A stretch of 64,000 nucleotides of DNA from Acinetobacter sp. WCHAc010034. Lineage in GTDB: Bacteria > Pseudomonadota > Gammaproteobacteria > Pseudomonadales > Moraxellaceae. Below, piece by piece: positions 1 through 8,809 of the stretch (the stretch's first letter is position 1; each line of letters starts with the position of its first letter). Below the pieces are notes generated by a model. The model saw only the letters and a program-made list of their open reading frames with translations. It made no database searches and was not told where the DNA came from. Position numbers and translations under genes: made by a program. The DNA lies in assembly GCF_001696615.3 (NCBI RefSeq), contig NZ_CP032279.1, forward strand, positions 1 through 64,000, in the 5' to 3' direction.

Positions 1-88
1 GATGCTGATCAAGCTCAGTAGGTGCGGCCAGGAGATGAGCTGCAAAAGCCAAGCTGCTTAAACCGAGAAAAATCTTTTTTAAAGGCAT
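1..88 (-). CDS. N-terminus of an exported protein (partial, runs off left edge)
   Basis: An open frame begins with ATG at 88 on the minus strand and stays open to the window edge, giving 29 residues. They form a typical signal peptide: Met-Pro-Leu-Lys-Lys, a hydrophobic core (IFLGLSSLAFAAHLLA), and an Ala-Ala cleavage region before PTELDQH. The product is therefore probably periplasmic or outer membrane. The rest of the gene lies outside the window, so no function can be given. It lies downstream of argF on the same strand but is separated from it by a strong terminator, so it is an independent transcription unit. Confidence 0.6.
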   Translation of the reverse strand, partial: MPLKKIFLGLSSLAFAAHLLAAPTELDQH

Positions 89-136
89 ATTGAAATCTCT
101 TATAGAAATTATGCCTTTGATTATAGCCAGCTGCGC

Positions 137-168
137 ATAAAAAAAGCACCCGGAGGCGCTTTTTTATC
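137..168 (-). terminator. Rho-independent terminator of argF
   Basis: The stem AGC/GCT plus CC/GG with one internal mismatch and a CGGA loop is flanked by an A-run on the left and a T-run on the right. It lies directly downstream of the argF stop codon on the minus strand and could work in both directions. Confidence 0.75.
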
Positions 169-179
169 TTAATAAATGC

Positions 180-1100
180 TTAGTCTTTTTTGAGGTTCTC
201 GTTAATGAGGAACTCAACCAGCGCTTTTTGCGCATGCAGGCGGTTTTCCGCTTCATCCCAAACCACAGCATTTTTGTGATCCAGCATATTTTCAGAGATT
301 TCTTCACCGCGGTGCGCAGGCAGGCAGTGCATGAATAAGCAGTCCGGGTGGGCTAAATCCATCAGGCGCTCATTGACTTGGTAGTCTGCAAAAGCTTTTT
401 CGCGGATTTTCTGTTCTTCTTCCTGTCCCATGCTGGCCCAGACGTCAGTCACAATCAGGTCAGCATTGACGGCAGCATCTTCTGCTGAACCGACCAGTTC
501 TGCGCAGTGGGCGAATTCAGCCAGGAATTGCTGCTGCGGCTCATAGCCTTTAGGCGCGGCGATTTTTAATTTAAAGCCCCACATGTGCGCAGCTTCAATA
601 TAGGAGTTGCACATATTGTTGCCGTCGCCAATCCAGGCAACGGTTTTGCCTTCAATGGAGCCGCGGTGTTCAGCAAAAGTCTGCATGTCAGCCAAAAGCT
701 GGCAAGGGTGATGGTCGTCAGTTAAGGCATTAATGACCGGAACTGTAGAATAAGATGCAAAGCGTTCAACAATATCGTGGCCGAAGGTGCGGATCATGAC
801 AATGTCCAGCATGCTGGAAATCACGCGGGCTGAATCTTCAATCGGTTCGCCGCGGCCCAGCTGGGTATCGCGCGATGAAAGGAAGATCGCGCTGCCGCCG
901 AACTGGCTCATGCCTGCTTCAAACGATACACGCGTTCGGGTGCTGGATTTTTCAAAAATCATGCCCATGACTTTGCCGGGAAATGGCTGAAAAACTTCAT
1001 TGCGGTGCTGTTTGCGCTTAAGTTCGATGCCGCGCTGTAAAATCTGGTTAAGTTCTAAAGTCGATAAATCGCGTAAAGTCAGGAAGTGACGCAGAGCCAT
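180..1100 (-). CDS. argF: Ornithine carbamoyltransferase
   Basis: This 306-residue protein has the family length and hallmarks. The carbamoyl-phosphate loop SSTRTR is near residue 52, HPCQ is near residue 131, and the ornithine-side Cys motif MHCLPAHRG is near residue 258. It makes citrulline from ornithine and carbamoyl phosphate in the cytoplasmic arginine pathway. The start ATG at 1100 has a GGAG ribosome site (GTGGAGTAATC) and a good promoter 80-110 bp upstream. It is a single-gene unit closed by its own terminator; no other arg gene is adjacent. The ID is secure; argF versus argI naming is conventional. Confidence 0.97.
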   Translation of the reverse strand: MALRHFLTLRDLSTLELNQILQRGIELKRKQHRNEVFQPFPGKVMGMIFEKSSTRTRVSFEAGMSQFGGSAIFLSSRDTQLGRGEPIEDSARVISSMLDIVMIRTFGHDIVERFASYSTVPVINALTDDHHPCQLLADMQTFAEHRGSIEGKTVAWIGDGNNMCNSYIEAAHMWGFKLKIAAPKGYEPQQQFLAEFAHCAELVGSAEDAAVNADLIVTDVWASMGQEEEQKIREKAFADYQVNERLMDLAHPDCLFMHCLPAHRGEEISENMLDHKNAVVWDEAENRLHAQKALVEFLINENLKKD

Positions 1101-1182
1101 GATTACTCCACAATAATTGCTGAATCAAAAAACTAAACAACAATTAGTTGTTGGTTGGTGAAAAGAAAAAAGAGAGTCGATT

Positions 1183-1210
1183 AATATACTATATGCAAAG
1201 GAAATTGCAA
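1183..1210 (-). promoter_or_regulatory. Sigma-70 promoter of argF
   Basis: On the minus strand a -35 TTGCAA (1205-1210) is followed after 16 bp by a -10 TATATT (1183-1188). The promoter is about 80 bp upstream of the argF start. Confidence 0.55.
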
Positions 1211-1215
1211 AAAAA

Positions 1216-1866
1216 CTAGACTTTTTGATGGCCTTCAAGGAAGCGGTCTACGGCATATTCAATGTATTTGATGGTTTCTTGATCATCTTCCTGAATTTGA
1301 ATATTCATTAAAACCCGCCATTCAATATTGCGGATGATGCCGAAATACAGCTGCGCGGAATAAATCGGCTGCTTGCAATGAATCAGGCCAAATTCATCGG
1401 CTTTGGCCAGCGCGCAGGCAATTGCCTGCTGAATATGCTTTGGGCCCTGTTCATGAATATAGAGGGCCAGTTCCGGATTGCGCTGCGCCTGCTCAATAAT
1501 CAAGCGCATAAACGCGGCGTTTTCGGGCCGCACAATGTGGGTTTTGAAATTGAAAAGCGTTTGAATCAGATAGATGCGCAGATTGTCTTTTTCAAAGTCA
1601 AAAGGCATGCAGATATCTTTGAAAAACTGTTCCCGGCGGTAATCGCAGATCGCGGTAAACAGCCCCTCTTTATTGCCGAAATACTTATAGATAGAGGCTT
1701 TGGAGCCGCCGGCATGATTGACGATATCATCCAAAGAAACGGCATCATAGCCATGTTCCAGAAACAGCTCAGCACCGCTTTCCAGAAGCGCAACACAGCG
1801 TTCATGGCCGCGCTTAGTTTGCGGCAAATCACGGGCGATGGGTTCTAACTGAGCTAAGTCGTGCAT
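1216..1866 (-). CDS. TetR/AcrR-family transcriptional regulator
   Basis: A TetR-type DNA-binding domain occupies about residues 15-65, with the helix-turn-helix segment DIVNHAGGSKASIYKYFGNK. It is followed by a helical ligand domain of the AefR-like C-terminal type. The open frame continues upstream to an ATG at 1986. I chose ATG 1866 because a perfect TATAAT (1906-1911) and an operator-like palindrome lie between the two starts. The chosen product is 216 residues, a usual TetR length. It is divergent from prpB, 236 bp away, so it may regulate prpBC, itself, or neither. Acinetobacter prp clusters are, from memory, usually headed by a GntR regulator, so this link is only inference. Confidence 0.85.
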   Translation of the reverse strand: MHDLAQLEPIARDLPQTKRGHERCVALLESGAELFLEHGYDAVSLDDIVNHAGGSKASIYKYFGNKEGLFTAICDYRREQFFKDICMPFDFEKDNLRIYLIQTLFNFKTHIVRPENAAFMRLIIEQAQRNPELALYIHEQGPKHIQQAIACALAKADEFGLIHCKQPIYSAQLYFGIIRNIEWRVLMNIQIQEDDQETIKYIEYAVDRFLEGHQKV

Positions 1867-1905
1867 ACTGGAAATAATATTGTCAATGTGTGGAAAATGC
1901 TTGCA

Positions 1906-1932
1906 ATTATAGCAAATCTTTGCACAAAGTGC
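1906..1932 (-). promoter_or_regulatory. Candidate -10 box and operator of the TetR gene
   Basis: The minus strand shows TATAAT at 1906-1911, directly next to the inverted repeat CTTTG-CA-CAAAG at 1918-1929, which overlaps GCAC-AAA-GTGC. This is the layout expected for autoregulation. No good -35 was found. Confidence 0.4.
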
Positions 1933-2102
1933 TGCACTGTTCGCGGCCGGAAGGTCATCATGCTGTAACGAAATAATATTATACATTTCAAAAATATTTG
2001 ACTAAAGTTTTAGAGCAAAAATTCTAATAGGCCGTAGCCGGCCATATTTTTATGGTTATACTCAAGCCTCAATAAATAAAGTGATCACTGTGGAAAGGGA
2101 AT

Positions 2103-2987
2103 ATGACACAACAAACGTCTGCAGGTTTAAGATTTAGACAAGCTCTAGAAGTGGAAAAACCATTACAAATCATCGGTACAGTCAACGCTTATGCAGCAAT
2201 GATGGCCAAACAGGTGGGTTACAAAGCCATTTATGTTTCGGGTGCCGGTGTCGCCAACTATTCTTATGGCTTGCCTGATTTAGGCATGACCAGTCTGGAT
2301 AACGTTTTAGAAGATGTCCGCCGTATCACAGAGCGCGTAGATACCCCATTGCTGGTCGATATCGACACAGGCTGGGGCGGCGCGTTCAATATTGCGCGCA
2401 GTGTTAAGCAAATGATCGCCGCCGGCGCAGCTGCCGTGCATATTGAAGATCAGGTTGCGCAAAAGCGCTGCGGCCACCGCCCGAATAAGGAAATTGTGAG
2501 CCAGCAGGAAATGGTGGACCGCATTAAAGCCGCGGTGGACGCCAAGACTGACTCAAACTTCGTGGTGATGGCGCGCACGGACGCCCTGCAGAAAGAAGGC
2601 TTGCAGGCGGTGATTGACCGCGCATGCGCATGCGTAGAAGCCGGCGCCGATGCGATTTTCGCAGAAGCGATGACCGACATTACCATGTACCGCACTGTAT
2701 GCGATGCAGTCGGCGTGCCGGTTTTGGCCAATATTACCGAATTCGGCGATACCCCTTATTACACCACAGATGAGCTGGCGGAGCAGGGCATCCGCATGGT
2801 GCTGTACCCGCTGTCGGCAACCCGCGCCATGCAGAAAGCCGCGCTGGAAGTCATGCACTCAATCCGCAAGGACGGCACGCAGGTGAATGTGCTGGATAAA
2901 ATGCAGCAGCGCAAAGAACTGTATGAGTTTTTAGACTACCACACTTTTGAAAACACACTGGACAAGCTGTTTACTCAGGAGAAATAA
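2103..2987 (+). CDS. prpB: 2-methylisocitrate lyase
   Basis: This 294-residue enzyme of the ICL/PEP-mutase superfamily splits 2-methylisocitrate into pyruvate and succinate, the last step of the methylcitrate cycle for propionate breakdown. The catalytic loop KRCGHRP lies near residue 122, the metal-binding DIDTGWGG near residue 85, and MARTDA near residue 158. The start has a strong GGAAAGGGA ribosome site. prpC follows after 4 bp with its own ribosome site, so the two are one operon. Length and motifs are complete. Confidence 0.96.
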   Translation: MTQQTSAGLRFRQALEVEKPLQIIGTVNAYAAMMAKQVGYKAIYVSGAGVANYSYGLPDLGMTSLDNVLEDVRRITERVDTPLLVDIDTGWGGAFNIARSVKQMIAAGAAAVHIEDQVAQKRCGHRPNKEIVSQQEMVDRIKAAVDAKTDSNFVVMARTDALQKEGLQAVIDRACACVEAGADAIFAEAMTDITMYRTVCDAVGVPVLANITEFGDTPYYTTDELAEQGIRMVLYPLSATRAMQKAALEVMHSIRKDGTQVNVLDKMQQRKELYEFLDYHTFENTLDKLFTQEK

Positions 2988-2991
2988 TAAA

Positions 2992-4128
2992 ATGGCTGAA
3001 GGAAAAGTACTCACAGGCGCAGGACTGCGCGGACAGGTTGCGGGAAAAACCGCACTTTCAACTGTAGGCAAAAGCGGCGCGGGCCTGACATACCGCGGCT
3101 ATGACGTGCAGGATTTGGCGGAAAACTGCCAGTTCGAAGAAGTCGCTTACCTGATTTTCTTTGGTGAACTGCCGTCGGCTGAGCAGCTGGCGGCCTATAA
3201 GGCAAAGCTGAAATCGCTGCGCCAATTGCCGCAGGCATTGAAGGAAGTTTTAGAGCGCATTCCTGCTGACTCGCACCCGATGGATGTGATGCGCACCGGC
3301 GTATCGATGCTGGGCAACCTAGAAACAGAAAAGTCTTTTGCAGAACAGCAGGACGCTGCAGACCGCATTTTAGCCACGCTGCCGGCAATCATCTGCTACT
3401 GGTACCGCTACAGCCATGACGGCGTGCGCATTGAAGAAAATACCGATGACGATTCAATCGGCGCGCAGTTCCTGCATCTGCTGCGCGGTGAAAAGCCGAA
3501 CGAGCTGCATGAGCAGGTGATGAACGTTTCGCTGATTCTGTATGCAGAGCATGAATTCAACGCATCAACCTTCACGGCGCGCGTTTGCGCATCAACGCTT
3601 TCAGACATGCATTCCTGCATTACCGGCGCAATCGGCTCGCTGCGCGGCCCGCTGCATGGCGGCGCCAATGAAGCAGCGATGGAAATGATTGAAAACTGGA
3701 CTTCTCCGGAAGAAGCTGAGCGCGAAATGCTGGGCAAGCTGGAGCGCAAGGAAAAGATCATGGGTTTTGGCCATGCCATCTATAAGGACAATGACCCGCG
3801 CAACGGCATCATTAAAATCTGGTCAGAGCGCTTAGCCAAAGACGTGGGCGATACTGTGCTGTATCCGGTGTCTGTGCGCTGCGAAGAAGTGATGTGGCGC
3901 GAGAAGAAACTGTTCTGCAATGCGGACTTCTTCCATGCATCGGCTTACCACTTCATGGATATCGCAACCAAGCTGTTTACGCCAATCTTCGTGATGTCGC
4001 GTGTTACCGGCTGGGCTGCGCATGTGATGGAGCAGCGCGCGGACAACCGCATTATCCGCCCAAGCGCGGACTATACCGGCCCAGAACTGCGCAAAGTAGT
4101 ACCGATTGCAGCGCGTTCCGCTGCCTAA
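2992..4128 (+). CDS. prpC: 2-methylcitrate synthase
   Basis: This citrate-synthase-fold enzyme condenses propionyl-CoA with oxaloacetate. Catalytic His motifs GPLHGGANE and GFGHAIYK are present, as is the C-terminal RPSADYTGP segment, in 378 residues. The frame is open upstream to 2947, but ATG 2992 is preceded by AGGAGAAATAATAA, just after the prpB stop, and starts with MAEGKVLTGAGLRGQ as in relatives. It ends at a terminator. acnD and prpF, commonly next in Acinetobacter, do not follow, so the dehydratase step must be encoded elsewhere, for example by acnB or a distant acnD. Confidence 0.95.
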   Translation: MAEGKVLTGAGLRGQVAGKTALSTVGKSGAGLTYRGYDVQDLAENCQFEEVAYLIFFGELPSAEQLAAYKAKLKSLRQLPQALKEVLERIPADSHPMDVMRTGVSMLGNLETEKSFAEQQDAADRILATLPAIICYWYRYSHDGVRIEENTDDDSIGAQFLHLLRGEKPNELHEQVMNVSLILYAEHEFNASTFTARVCASTLSDMHSCITGAIGSLRGPLHGGANEAAMEMIENWTSPEEAEREMLGKLERKEKIMGFGHAIYKDNDPRNGIIKIWSERLAKDVGDTVLYPVSVRCEEVMWREKKLFCNADFFHASAYHFMDIATKLFTPIFVMSRVTGWAAHVMEQRADNRIIRPSADYTGPELRKVVPIAARSAA

Positions 4129-4153
4129 GCAGGCTTTAAAAGTTCAGAGAGAT

Positions 4154-4179
4154 AAAAAGCCTCAGTTTTGAGGCTTTTT
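4154..4179 (+). terminator. Terminator after prpBC (bidirectional)
   Basis: A perfect stem, AAAAAGCCTCA with TGAGGCTTTTT, lies 26 bp after the prpC stop. It also faces the minus-strand gene ending at 4188. Confidence 0.85.
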
Positions 4180-4187
4180 ATTGGGCT

Positions 4188-4808
4188 TTATTTGGTAAGC
4201 AAAACCGGATCTTCAATGGTATAGCCTGTTTCAAATGGAATGCCCAAATATTTGACTGTGACCAAAATATTCTGATGCTGAGGCACTTTATAGGCTTGGG
4301 AAATTTTTAAGCCTTGTTTATAGCTTTCTGCAGTCTGCACCGGGCTTTTTAATGGCCTGCTTTTCACCTGATACTGATAAGTCCATTTATCAATGCTTTC
4401 CTGCGGGTCATACCATGCTTTGGCGGTGCCATTTTTAGTGGTTAAAATTTGAATGCTTGCATTGCTGTGGTGAATAGGCTTAAGCGGCGCCAAGCGCTTT
4501 TTAATTTTTGCAATTTCCTGATCAAACCGCGCGCTGTCTTGATCATAATCAATCTTTTTGGTTTTAGGATTGATATACAGTGATTTCACCTGAATCGGCG
4601 CTGCCGGCTTGCTGCTGTTCAGCTGGTAATAATACAGCTGCGGCAAGCGCCCGCGGCCATCTTCAAAATGGCGCATGACATAAATCTTTTGGTCTTTCTG
4701 GTCTAAGCCCAGCACTTCAATATGCTGCGGGCCGCCGACAGTGGCGTAAACCGGCAGGGAAATGCCGGAGAGAATAAATGCGCTGCAAAGAATTCTTGGT
4801 ATTTTCAT
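4188..4808 (-). CDS. Exported protein of unknown function
   Basis: This 206-residue product has a clear signal peptide (MKIPRILCSAFILSGISLPVYA) with cleavage probably after VYA. The mature part is rich in Lys and Gln and appears beta-rich, with segments such as KIYVMRHFEDGRGR and LYYYQLNSSK; it has no membrane segment. I do not recognise the family. It is convergent with prpC, shares a terminator with it, and is a single gene. A periplasmic location is inferred. Confidence 0.7.
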   Translation of the reverse strand: MKIPRILCSAFILSGISLPVYATVGGPQHIEVLGLDQKDQKIYVMRHFEDGRGRLPQLYYYQLNSSKPAAPIQVKSLYINPKTKKIDYDQDSARFDQEIAKIKKRLAPLKPIHHSNASIQILTTKNGTAKAWYDPQESIDKWTYQYQVKSRPLKSPVQTAESYKQGLKISQAYKVPQHQNILVTVKYLGIPFETGYTIEDPVLLTK

Positions 4809-4955
4809 GTTGAACTCCAGATGTTATCTGCTTACTTTCTTTGAATATAGTGAAGTTTTAATGGATGGCTTGTTAAGAATTTTTAGAAATCTGCCGGGAA
4901 ACGCAGGATCACGCCTGCATCAGGCCAGCGCTTTAGCTATATTGTATGACTGAAT

Positions 4956-5438
4956 TCAGTATTCCGCCTGAATAAGATGCAGCACTTCTTTGGCCGTAAA
5001 ATCAGTCAGCTGATTCAAGCGCTGCAAAGGCGTTCCTGAAATCAGGTAATAAAAGTTGAAGATTTGCTGCTTGCATAAAATGGAAAGATAAAATGTGCCT
5101 TCTGGCTTTTCTGCGGTTGCGCTGCCGCCGGGTTTCAGCAGCCCGGTACAGGCGACAATGAAATCTGCATGGGGGAACAGTCGCTTGCCGTGCTGCGCCA
5201 TGGCTTGGGTGACTTCGGCAGATTCCGCTGTATGCTGCTCAATTAAAGCGGAAGGAATATGCAGAATCGAAATTTTAATGCTGGGATCATAACTGACCAA
5301 ACCGCCGAGCAGAATGTCTGCGCCGCTGTTCTTGAAAATGGAAAACTGGCTGGATAAATAGCCCGAACTGGCGCTTTCAATAAACGCGATGGTTAATTTA
5401 CGCTGCTCCAGCGCATCACAGCATTGTTTTAGAATCAT
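4956..5438 (-). CDS. CinA C-terminal domain protein (PncC-like, degenerate motif)
   Basis: The roughly 160-residue product aligns by eye with the stand-alone CinA C-terminal domain, which deamidates nicotinamide mononucleotide in NAD recycling. Matching landmarks are GGLVSYDPSIK, AESAEVTQAMAQ, and CTGLLKPGG ahead of KPEGTFYLSI. The usual ESCTGG motif reads ESASSG, so Cys and one Gly are replaced and activity is uncertain. The frame opens at 5489, but ATG 5438 has a TTTGAGAAATATA ribosome site and matches family length. It is a single gene. It may be a diverged paralogue of the main pncC. Confidence 0.75.
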   Translation of the reverse strand: MILKQCCDALEQRKLTIAFIESASSGYLSSQFSIFKNSGADILLGGLVSYDPSIKISILHIPSALIEQHTAESAEVTQAMAQHGKRLFPHADFIVACTGLLKPGGSATAEKPEGTFYLSILCKQQIFNFYYLISGTPLQRLNQLTDFTAKEVLHLIQAEY

Positions 5439-5694
5439 TATATTTCTCAAAGCTTTGCATTTTCCAAAAATGAATGCGCCAAAATGCATTTTAAATTATT
5501 TTTTGTCAGAAAGTTGAAAAAAACAGCAGTTTAAATTGCAAGAAATGCATTTTGCATCTAAACGGATTCAGCATTGCGCAACCAATGCTTATAGTTGTTC
5601 ATTTGATGTTCGAAAAAGGAAATTAAAGGTTTAAAGCAATGCCAAAGAGTGGTAAAACTGAAAATAAAGTGCATTATGGAAATAGGCTGAAACA

Positions 5695-5928
5695 ATGAAA
5701 ACAACTGTAAAATATGTGGTATTGAAAAGCTCGGATTACCAGTTAGGAACGCCGCTGTTTCAGGAGGAGATTGATGCTGACAATCAGTATTTTGATCAGA
5801 TTCCGGCGGAAATTGCCTATCAGAATCATAAATTCAAAGTGAAAAGCAAGGAACTGAAGCGCCTGTATTTGGCGGAAGAGCAGGAAGACAGCCAGACCAT
5901 TATTGTCAAAGTATTGGCTGCGCAATAA
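5695..5928 (+). CDS. Small hypothetical protein
   Basis: The 77-residue, charged, soluble product starts MKTTVKYVVLKSSDYQLGTP and ends in a beta-like IIVKVLAAQ. It has no signal peptide or membrane segment and no recognised domain. A strong terminator lies 9 bp after its stop, which supports real transcription. The ribosome site is weak. Confidence 0.6.
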   Translation: MKTTVKYVVLKSSDYQLGTPLFQEEIDADNQYFDQIPAEIAYQNHKFKVKSKELKRLYLAEEQEDSQTIIVKVLAAQ

Positions 5929-5937
5929 GCGTAAAGC

Positions 5938-5972
5938 AAATAAAGAACCTGGCGATGAAAGGTTCTTTATTT
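5938..5972 (+). terminator. Terminator after the 77-residue gene
   Basis: A 12-bp perfect stem, AAATAAAGAACC with GGTTCTTTATTT, flanks an 11-nt loop and lies just after the stop codon. Confidence 0.85.
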
Positions 5973-6259
5973 CAATAAGCGCGGTTCTTTTTATTAAAAA
6001 ACAACTCAAAACCTGCAATTAAGAATGAGCCTGAACTGTTAATCAGAGCTTCACTAAAACCGGAAAAATCTCCAATTATTATCTTTAAGTCATTAAAAAT
6101 TATATAAATATTCATATTTAATTATCAATAGGTCAGGATTGAAGCTGCCAGCCGAAATATGCGCCGGCGCGCGTGAATTTCTGAAATTTACGCATTATTA
6201 ATTCATAAAGTGTACGGTTTGTGAAAACTTAAGAAAGAAAATGTTATATAATTTACTTA

Positions 6260-7244
6260 ACCTGAGTTCGATATAAAAAAGAAACAAAGAAAAAGCCTTT
6301 GAAGTTGTAAGATTTTGGTTCTCAAGACAAAAAATCACAAAATAAAGGCTTTCCTATGGATTATATTACTGAAATCTTCTGTGCAATAGATGATTTCTGC
6401 AAAGATTTTGAATCCGCGCTAAATACAGCCCTCATTTCAGACCGCCAGCCAAGGCGGCGCAGAGCCAAGGCCCTCTGCCTGTCCGAGATCATGACAATCG
6501 CTGTGCTGTTTCATCAGTCCGGTTTCAGGTTCTTCAAGTATTATTACAGCCATATGATTCAGCCTTTCTGGAAATCAGCTTTTCCTGCACTGCCCAGCTA
6601 TAACAGAATGATTGAGTTGCTGCCTCAATGCCTCACAGCGTTAACTTGCTTCTTTCATCAAATTAAAGGCCAATGTACCGGGATCAGCTTAATTGATTCA
6701 ACTAAACTGCCCGTTTGCCATAACCGCCGCATTGCAAGGCATAAAGTTTTTAAAGGCCTGGCAGAGCGGGGAAAAAGCAGTATGGGCTGGTTCTACGGAT
6801 TTAAATTGCATATGGTTATCAATCAATTAGGTGAAATTATCAATATTGCATTTACATCAGGAAATGTTCACGATGTCAAAATGCTGGATGTGTTAAGCAA
6901 AGGCTTAAGTGGAATTTTACTCGCAGATAAGGGATATATAAGTAAAGCCAAGGCTGAAAGCTTATCTCAGCAAGGCATTAAGATCTTAACCATGGGGCGT
7001 AAGAATATGAAGAATCCGCCTGAATATAACGAGGAAGAAAAACAGCTTCTCTCAAAGCGGGGATTGATTGAAACAGTGAATGATCAGCTGAAAAACCTGC
7101 ATCAGATTGACCATACCCGGCATCGTTCGGTTAATAATTTTATGGTCAATCTGATGGCTGCAATAGTTTCTTACTGTTTATCACCGAATAAGCCGGCCTT
7201 TAGAAATATGCTTAATTAGTAAGCATATTAAGTCGAACTCAGGT
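6260..7244 (+). mobile_element. Complete IS982-family insertion sequence
   Basis: The 985-bp element is bounded by terminal inverted repeats that begin ACCTGAGTTCGA at the left and end TCGAACTCAGGT at the right. It carries one intact transposase. The 6-bp sequence TACTTA directly flanks both ends (6254-6259 and 7245-7250) and is the target duplication, so the copy is probably recent and potentially active. It landed between a TATAAT-like box (6247-6252) and the small membrane ORF at 7272. Confidence 0.92.
6356..7219 (+). CDS. IS982-family DDE transposase
   Basis: The protein is full length at 287 residues. The DDE core is visible: SLIDSTKLPV near residue 112, LLADKGYIS near residue 193, and a late Glu in LIETVNDQLKNLHQID near residue 240. 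It ends with the family-typical NNFMVNLMAAIVSYCL segment. It is the only gene of the element and runs in the same direction as the left inverted repeat. No frameshift is present. Confidence 0.95.
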   Translation: MDYITEIFCAIDDFCKDFESALNTALISDRQPRRRRAKALCLSEIMTIAVLFHQSGFRFFKYYYSHMIQPFWKSAFPALPSYNRMIELLPQCLTALTCFFHQIKGQCTGISLIDSTKLPVCHNRRIARHKVFKGLAERGKSSMGWFYGFKLHMVINQLGEIINIAFTSGNVHDVKMLDVLSKGLSGILLADKGYISKAKAESLSQQGIKILTMGRKNMKNPPEYNEEEKQLLSKRGLIETVNDQLKNLHQIDHTRHRSVNNFMVNLMAAIVSYCLSPNKPAFRNMLN

Positions 7245-7271
7245 TACTTAATTGTTAATGGTTTGCGGTTT

Positions 7272-7385
7272 ATGGAAATTTTAAAATTTATCAAAAGTTT
7301 TAATACTGCCGGTATTTACTTAACTCTCTCGACTGTACTCTTAGCCTTTTTGATTATTTATTTCTATTTTATCAATCCTGTCTAG
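7272..7385 (+). CDS. Small single-span membrane protein (37 residues)
   Basis: This short frame encodes MEILKFIKSFNTAGIYL followed by a clear hydrophobic helix (TLSTVLLAFLIIYFYFI) and ends NPV. The ribosome site is weak. A terminator 45 bp downstream suggests a transcript. The IS982 insertion lies 28 bp upstream and separates the ORF from a TATAAT-like box, so its expression may be lost or driven from the IS. The family is not recognised. Confidence 0.4.
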   Translation: MEILKFIKSFNTAGIYLTLSTVLLAFLIIYFYFINPV

Positions 7386-7430
7386 GCCAAGCTGTGAAGA
7401 GTTAAGAAAAACTCCGCAGGAAGAAGCTGG

Positions 7431-7466
7431 AAAAAAGAGCAGTGCGCAAGCCTTGCTCTTTTTTTA
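7431..7466 (+). terminator. Rho-independent terminator
   Basis: The stem AAAAAAGAGCA with TGCTCTTTTTTT encloses a 12-nt loop. Confidence 0.7.
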
Positions 7467-7618
7467 TGTGCTTAAAAACAAAGAATAATTAACAAAATGA
7501 TGCTGCTGTAATAAAACTGTTGCTTTGTTCTGTTTAGCAGAATAGTTGTAAAAAGTTGACATTCATCACATTTTGAATATAATTTGTGAAATTGCATTTA
7601 TAGCTAGGGCGGACGGAA

Positions 7619-7810
7619 ATGATTCTTTGGGGTCGAGAACAGGCACTTCCTGAACATGCGAAAAAATTTAAAAATTTTCTTAAGCACTATGTTGCAGAAC
7701 AGCACTGTGAATATTTATTGGACCAAAAGTCCTTTGTTTATGACACGGCCAGCGATGAGTTTCTGGAGTCAGACATTCAGGAATTTTATAAGCTTTGGTC
7801 ATTTTCATAA
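7619..7810 (+). CDS. Small hypothetical protein
   Basis: The 63-residue product starts MILWGREQALPEHAKKF, after a GGCGGACGGAA stretch that can serve as a ribosome site. It is acidic with aromatic residues (SDIQEFYKLWSFS at the end) and has no signal or membrane segment. A second open frame overlaps it at 7656-7847 but lacks a good ribosome site and looks like a shadow. No family is recognised. Confidence 0.45.
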   Translation: MILWGREQALPEHAKKFKNFLKHYVAEQHCEYLLDQKSFVYDTASDEFLESDIQEFYKLWSFS

Positions 7811-8340
7811 AAGTTCAGCTCAACTGAATGCTGAAAAAATAGATTGAAAATTCACATGCAAATACGCATTTTAGCGCACTGAAAAACTGCGGCGCTTAAT
7901 TTTATAATGATACTCAAAGGCTAAAGCAATTAGATGAATAATAAAGGCTTTGGCATTTAGAAAGCAGCAGATTGATGCATGCGTATCTTTGCACCGCCTG
8001 TTTATGCGCAGCCGTCTTAGCCCCTCGTTGGCAGGCTGCAAGTCCAGCTGGAATCTAAAATTCATTAGCCATATTTAATAATAGATAAATTTATTTATAA
8101 ATATTTAAATATGGCATTTTTTGCCAATGCACAAAATGCCTAAAATATTGAAAATGCTCATCAGAAATTTAGGCTGTAAGTTTCTGTTTTGCGGATATTC
8201 CCAGTTTTACCCATGCAACCTTTGCATGGGTATTTTTTTATTTAAATTTTAACAAACACATACAATGATATCTCCCCGCATTTAAAAAAATTGACTACAA
8301 TTGTGTCAATTTTTCAAAACCTTAAATTAAAGGCAATCCG
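7811..8340. other. Gene-poor stretch with an orphan terminator
   Basis: I see no convincing gene in these 530 bases. The only clear element is the terminator at 8209-8239, which has no ORF in front of it. The part near 8060-8130 is extremely AT-rich. Confidence 0.4.
8209..8239 (+). terminator. Orphan terminator, possible 3' end of a small RNA
   Basis: The perfect 8-bp stem ACCCATGC/GCATGGGT with a 7-nt loop is followed by a T-run. No coding frame ends nearby on the plus strand, so it may close a non-coding RNA. Confidence 0.6.
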
Positions 8341-8562
8341 ATGATAAATTTAAAAACTGGCCTGATTATTCTAGTTTCTGCTGCAGCATTGACGCTGGCG
8401 GCGTGCGGGAAAAAACAGGAAGCGCAAGAACAGGCGGAAGCGCCGGCAGCATCAGCAAGCGAAGCCTCTGCAGTGACATCAATTGAAGTCAGCCCGGATA
8501 TGATTGACGCAGCGCCGTTAGAGCAGGAAGGTTCGGCTGCCAGCGCAGCTGCCGCAAAATAA
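8341..8562 (+). CDS. Small Ala/Glu-rich lipoprotein
   Basis: The 73-residue precursor has a signal peptide ending in the lipobox LTLAAC at about residues 17-22. The mature part is low-complexity and rich in Ala, Glu and Ser (for example QAEAPAASASEASA). It is probably an anchored envelope lipoprotein of unknown role. It starts after TTAAAGGCAATCCG and ends before a terminator, so it is a single-gene unit. Confidence 0.8.
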   Translation: MINLKTGLIILVSAAALTLAACGKKQEAQEQAEAPAASASEASAVTSIEVSPDMIDAAPLEQEGSAASAAAAK

Positions 8563-8612
8563 GCATCTGCCCAATGCCTAGCGCTGAAATGGCTTGGCGC
8601 TGTATTTCAAGC

Positions 8613-8644
8613 AAACGCCTGATGAGCTTCATCGGGCGTTTTGT
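8613..8644 (+). terminator. Terminator after the small lipoprotein gene
   Basis: The stem AACGCCTGATGA pairs with TCATCGGGCGTT (one T-G wobble) around GCT and is followed by a short T-run. Confidence 0.7.
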
Positions 8645-8809
8645 ATTTTAGCTGACCTAGTCCTGAATTAAGCCGCAGAAGCCTTATCTTCATAAGGCAG
8701 CAGAAGCTTGACTGGCTAGGTAAAGCGCATGAGAACCGCCTGTTTCAAAAATTGACACAAAATTCCGTGATCATCTGATAAATTCTTTAATTTTTAGCGG
8801 GTTAAATTT

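Noticed and set aside
787..990. Plus-strand frame inside argF
   Set aside because: It is a shadow of a conserved gene on the other strand.
7656..7847. 63-codon frame overlapping the gene at 7619
   Set aside because: It has no ribosome site and overlaps a better frame almost entirely.
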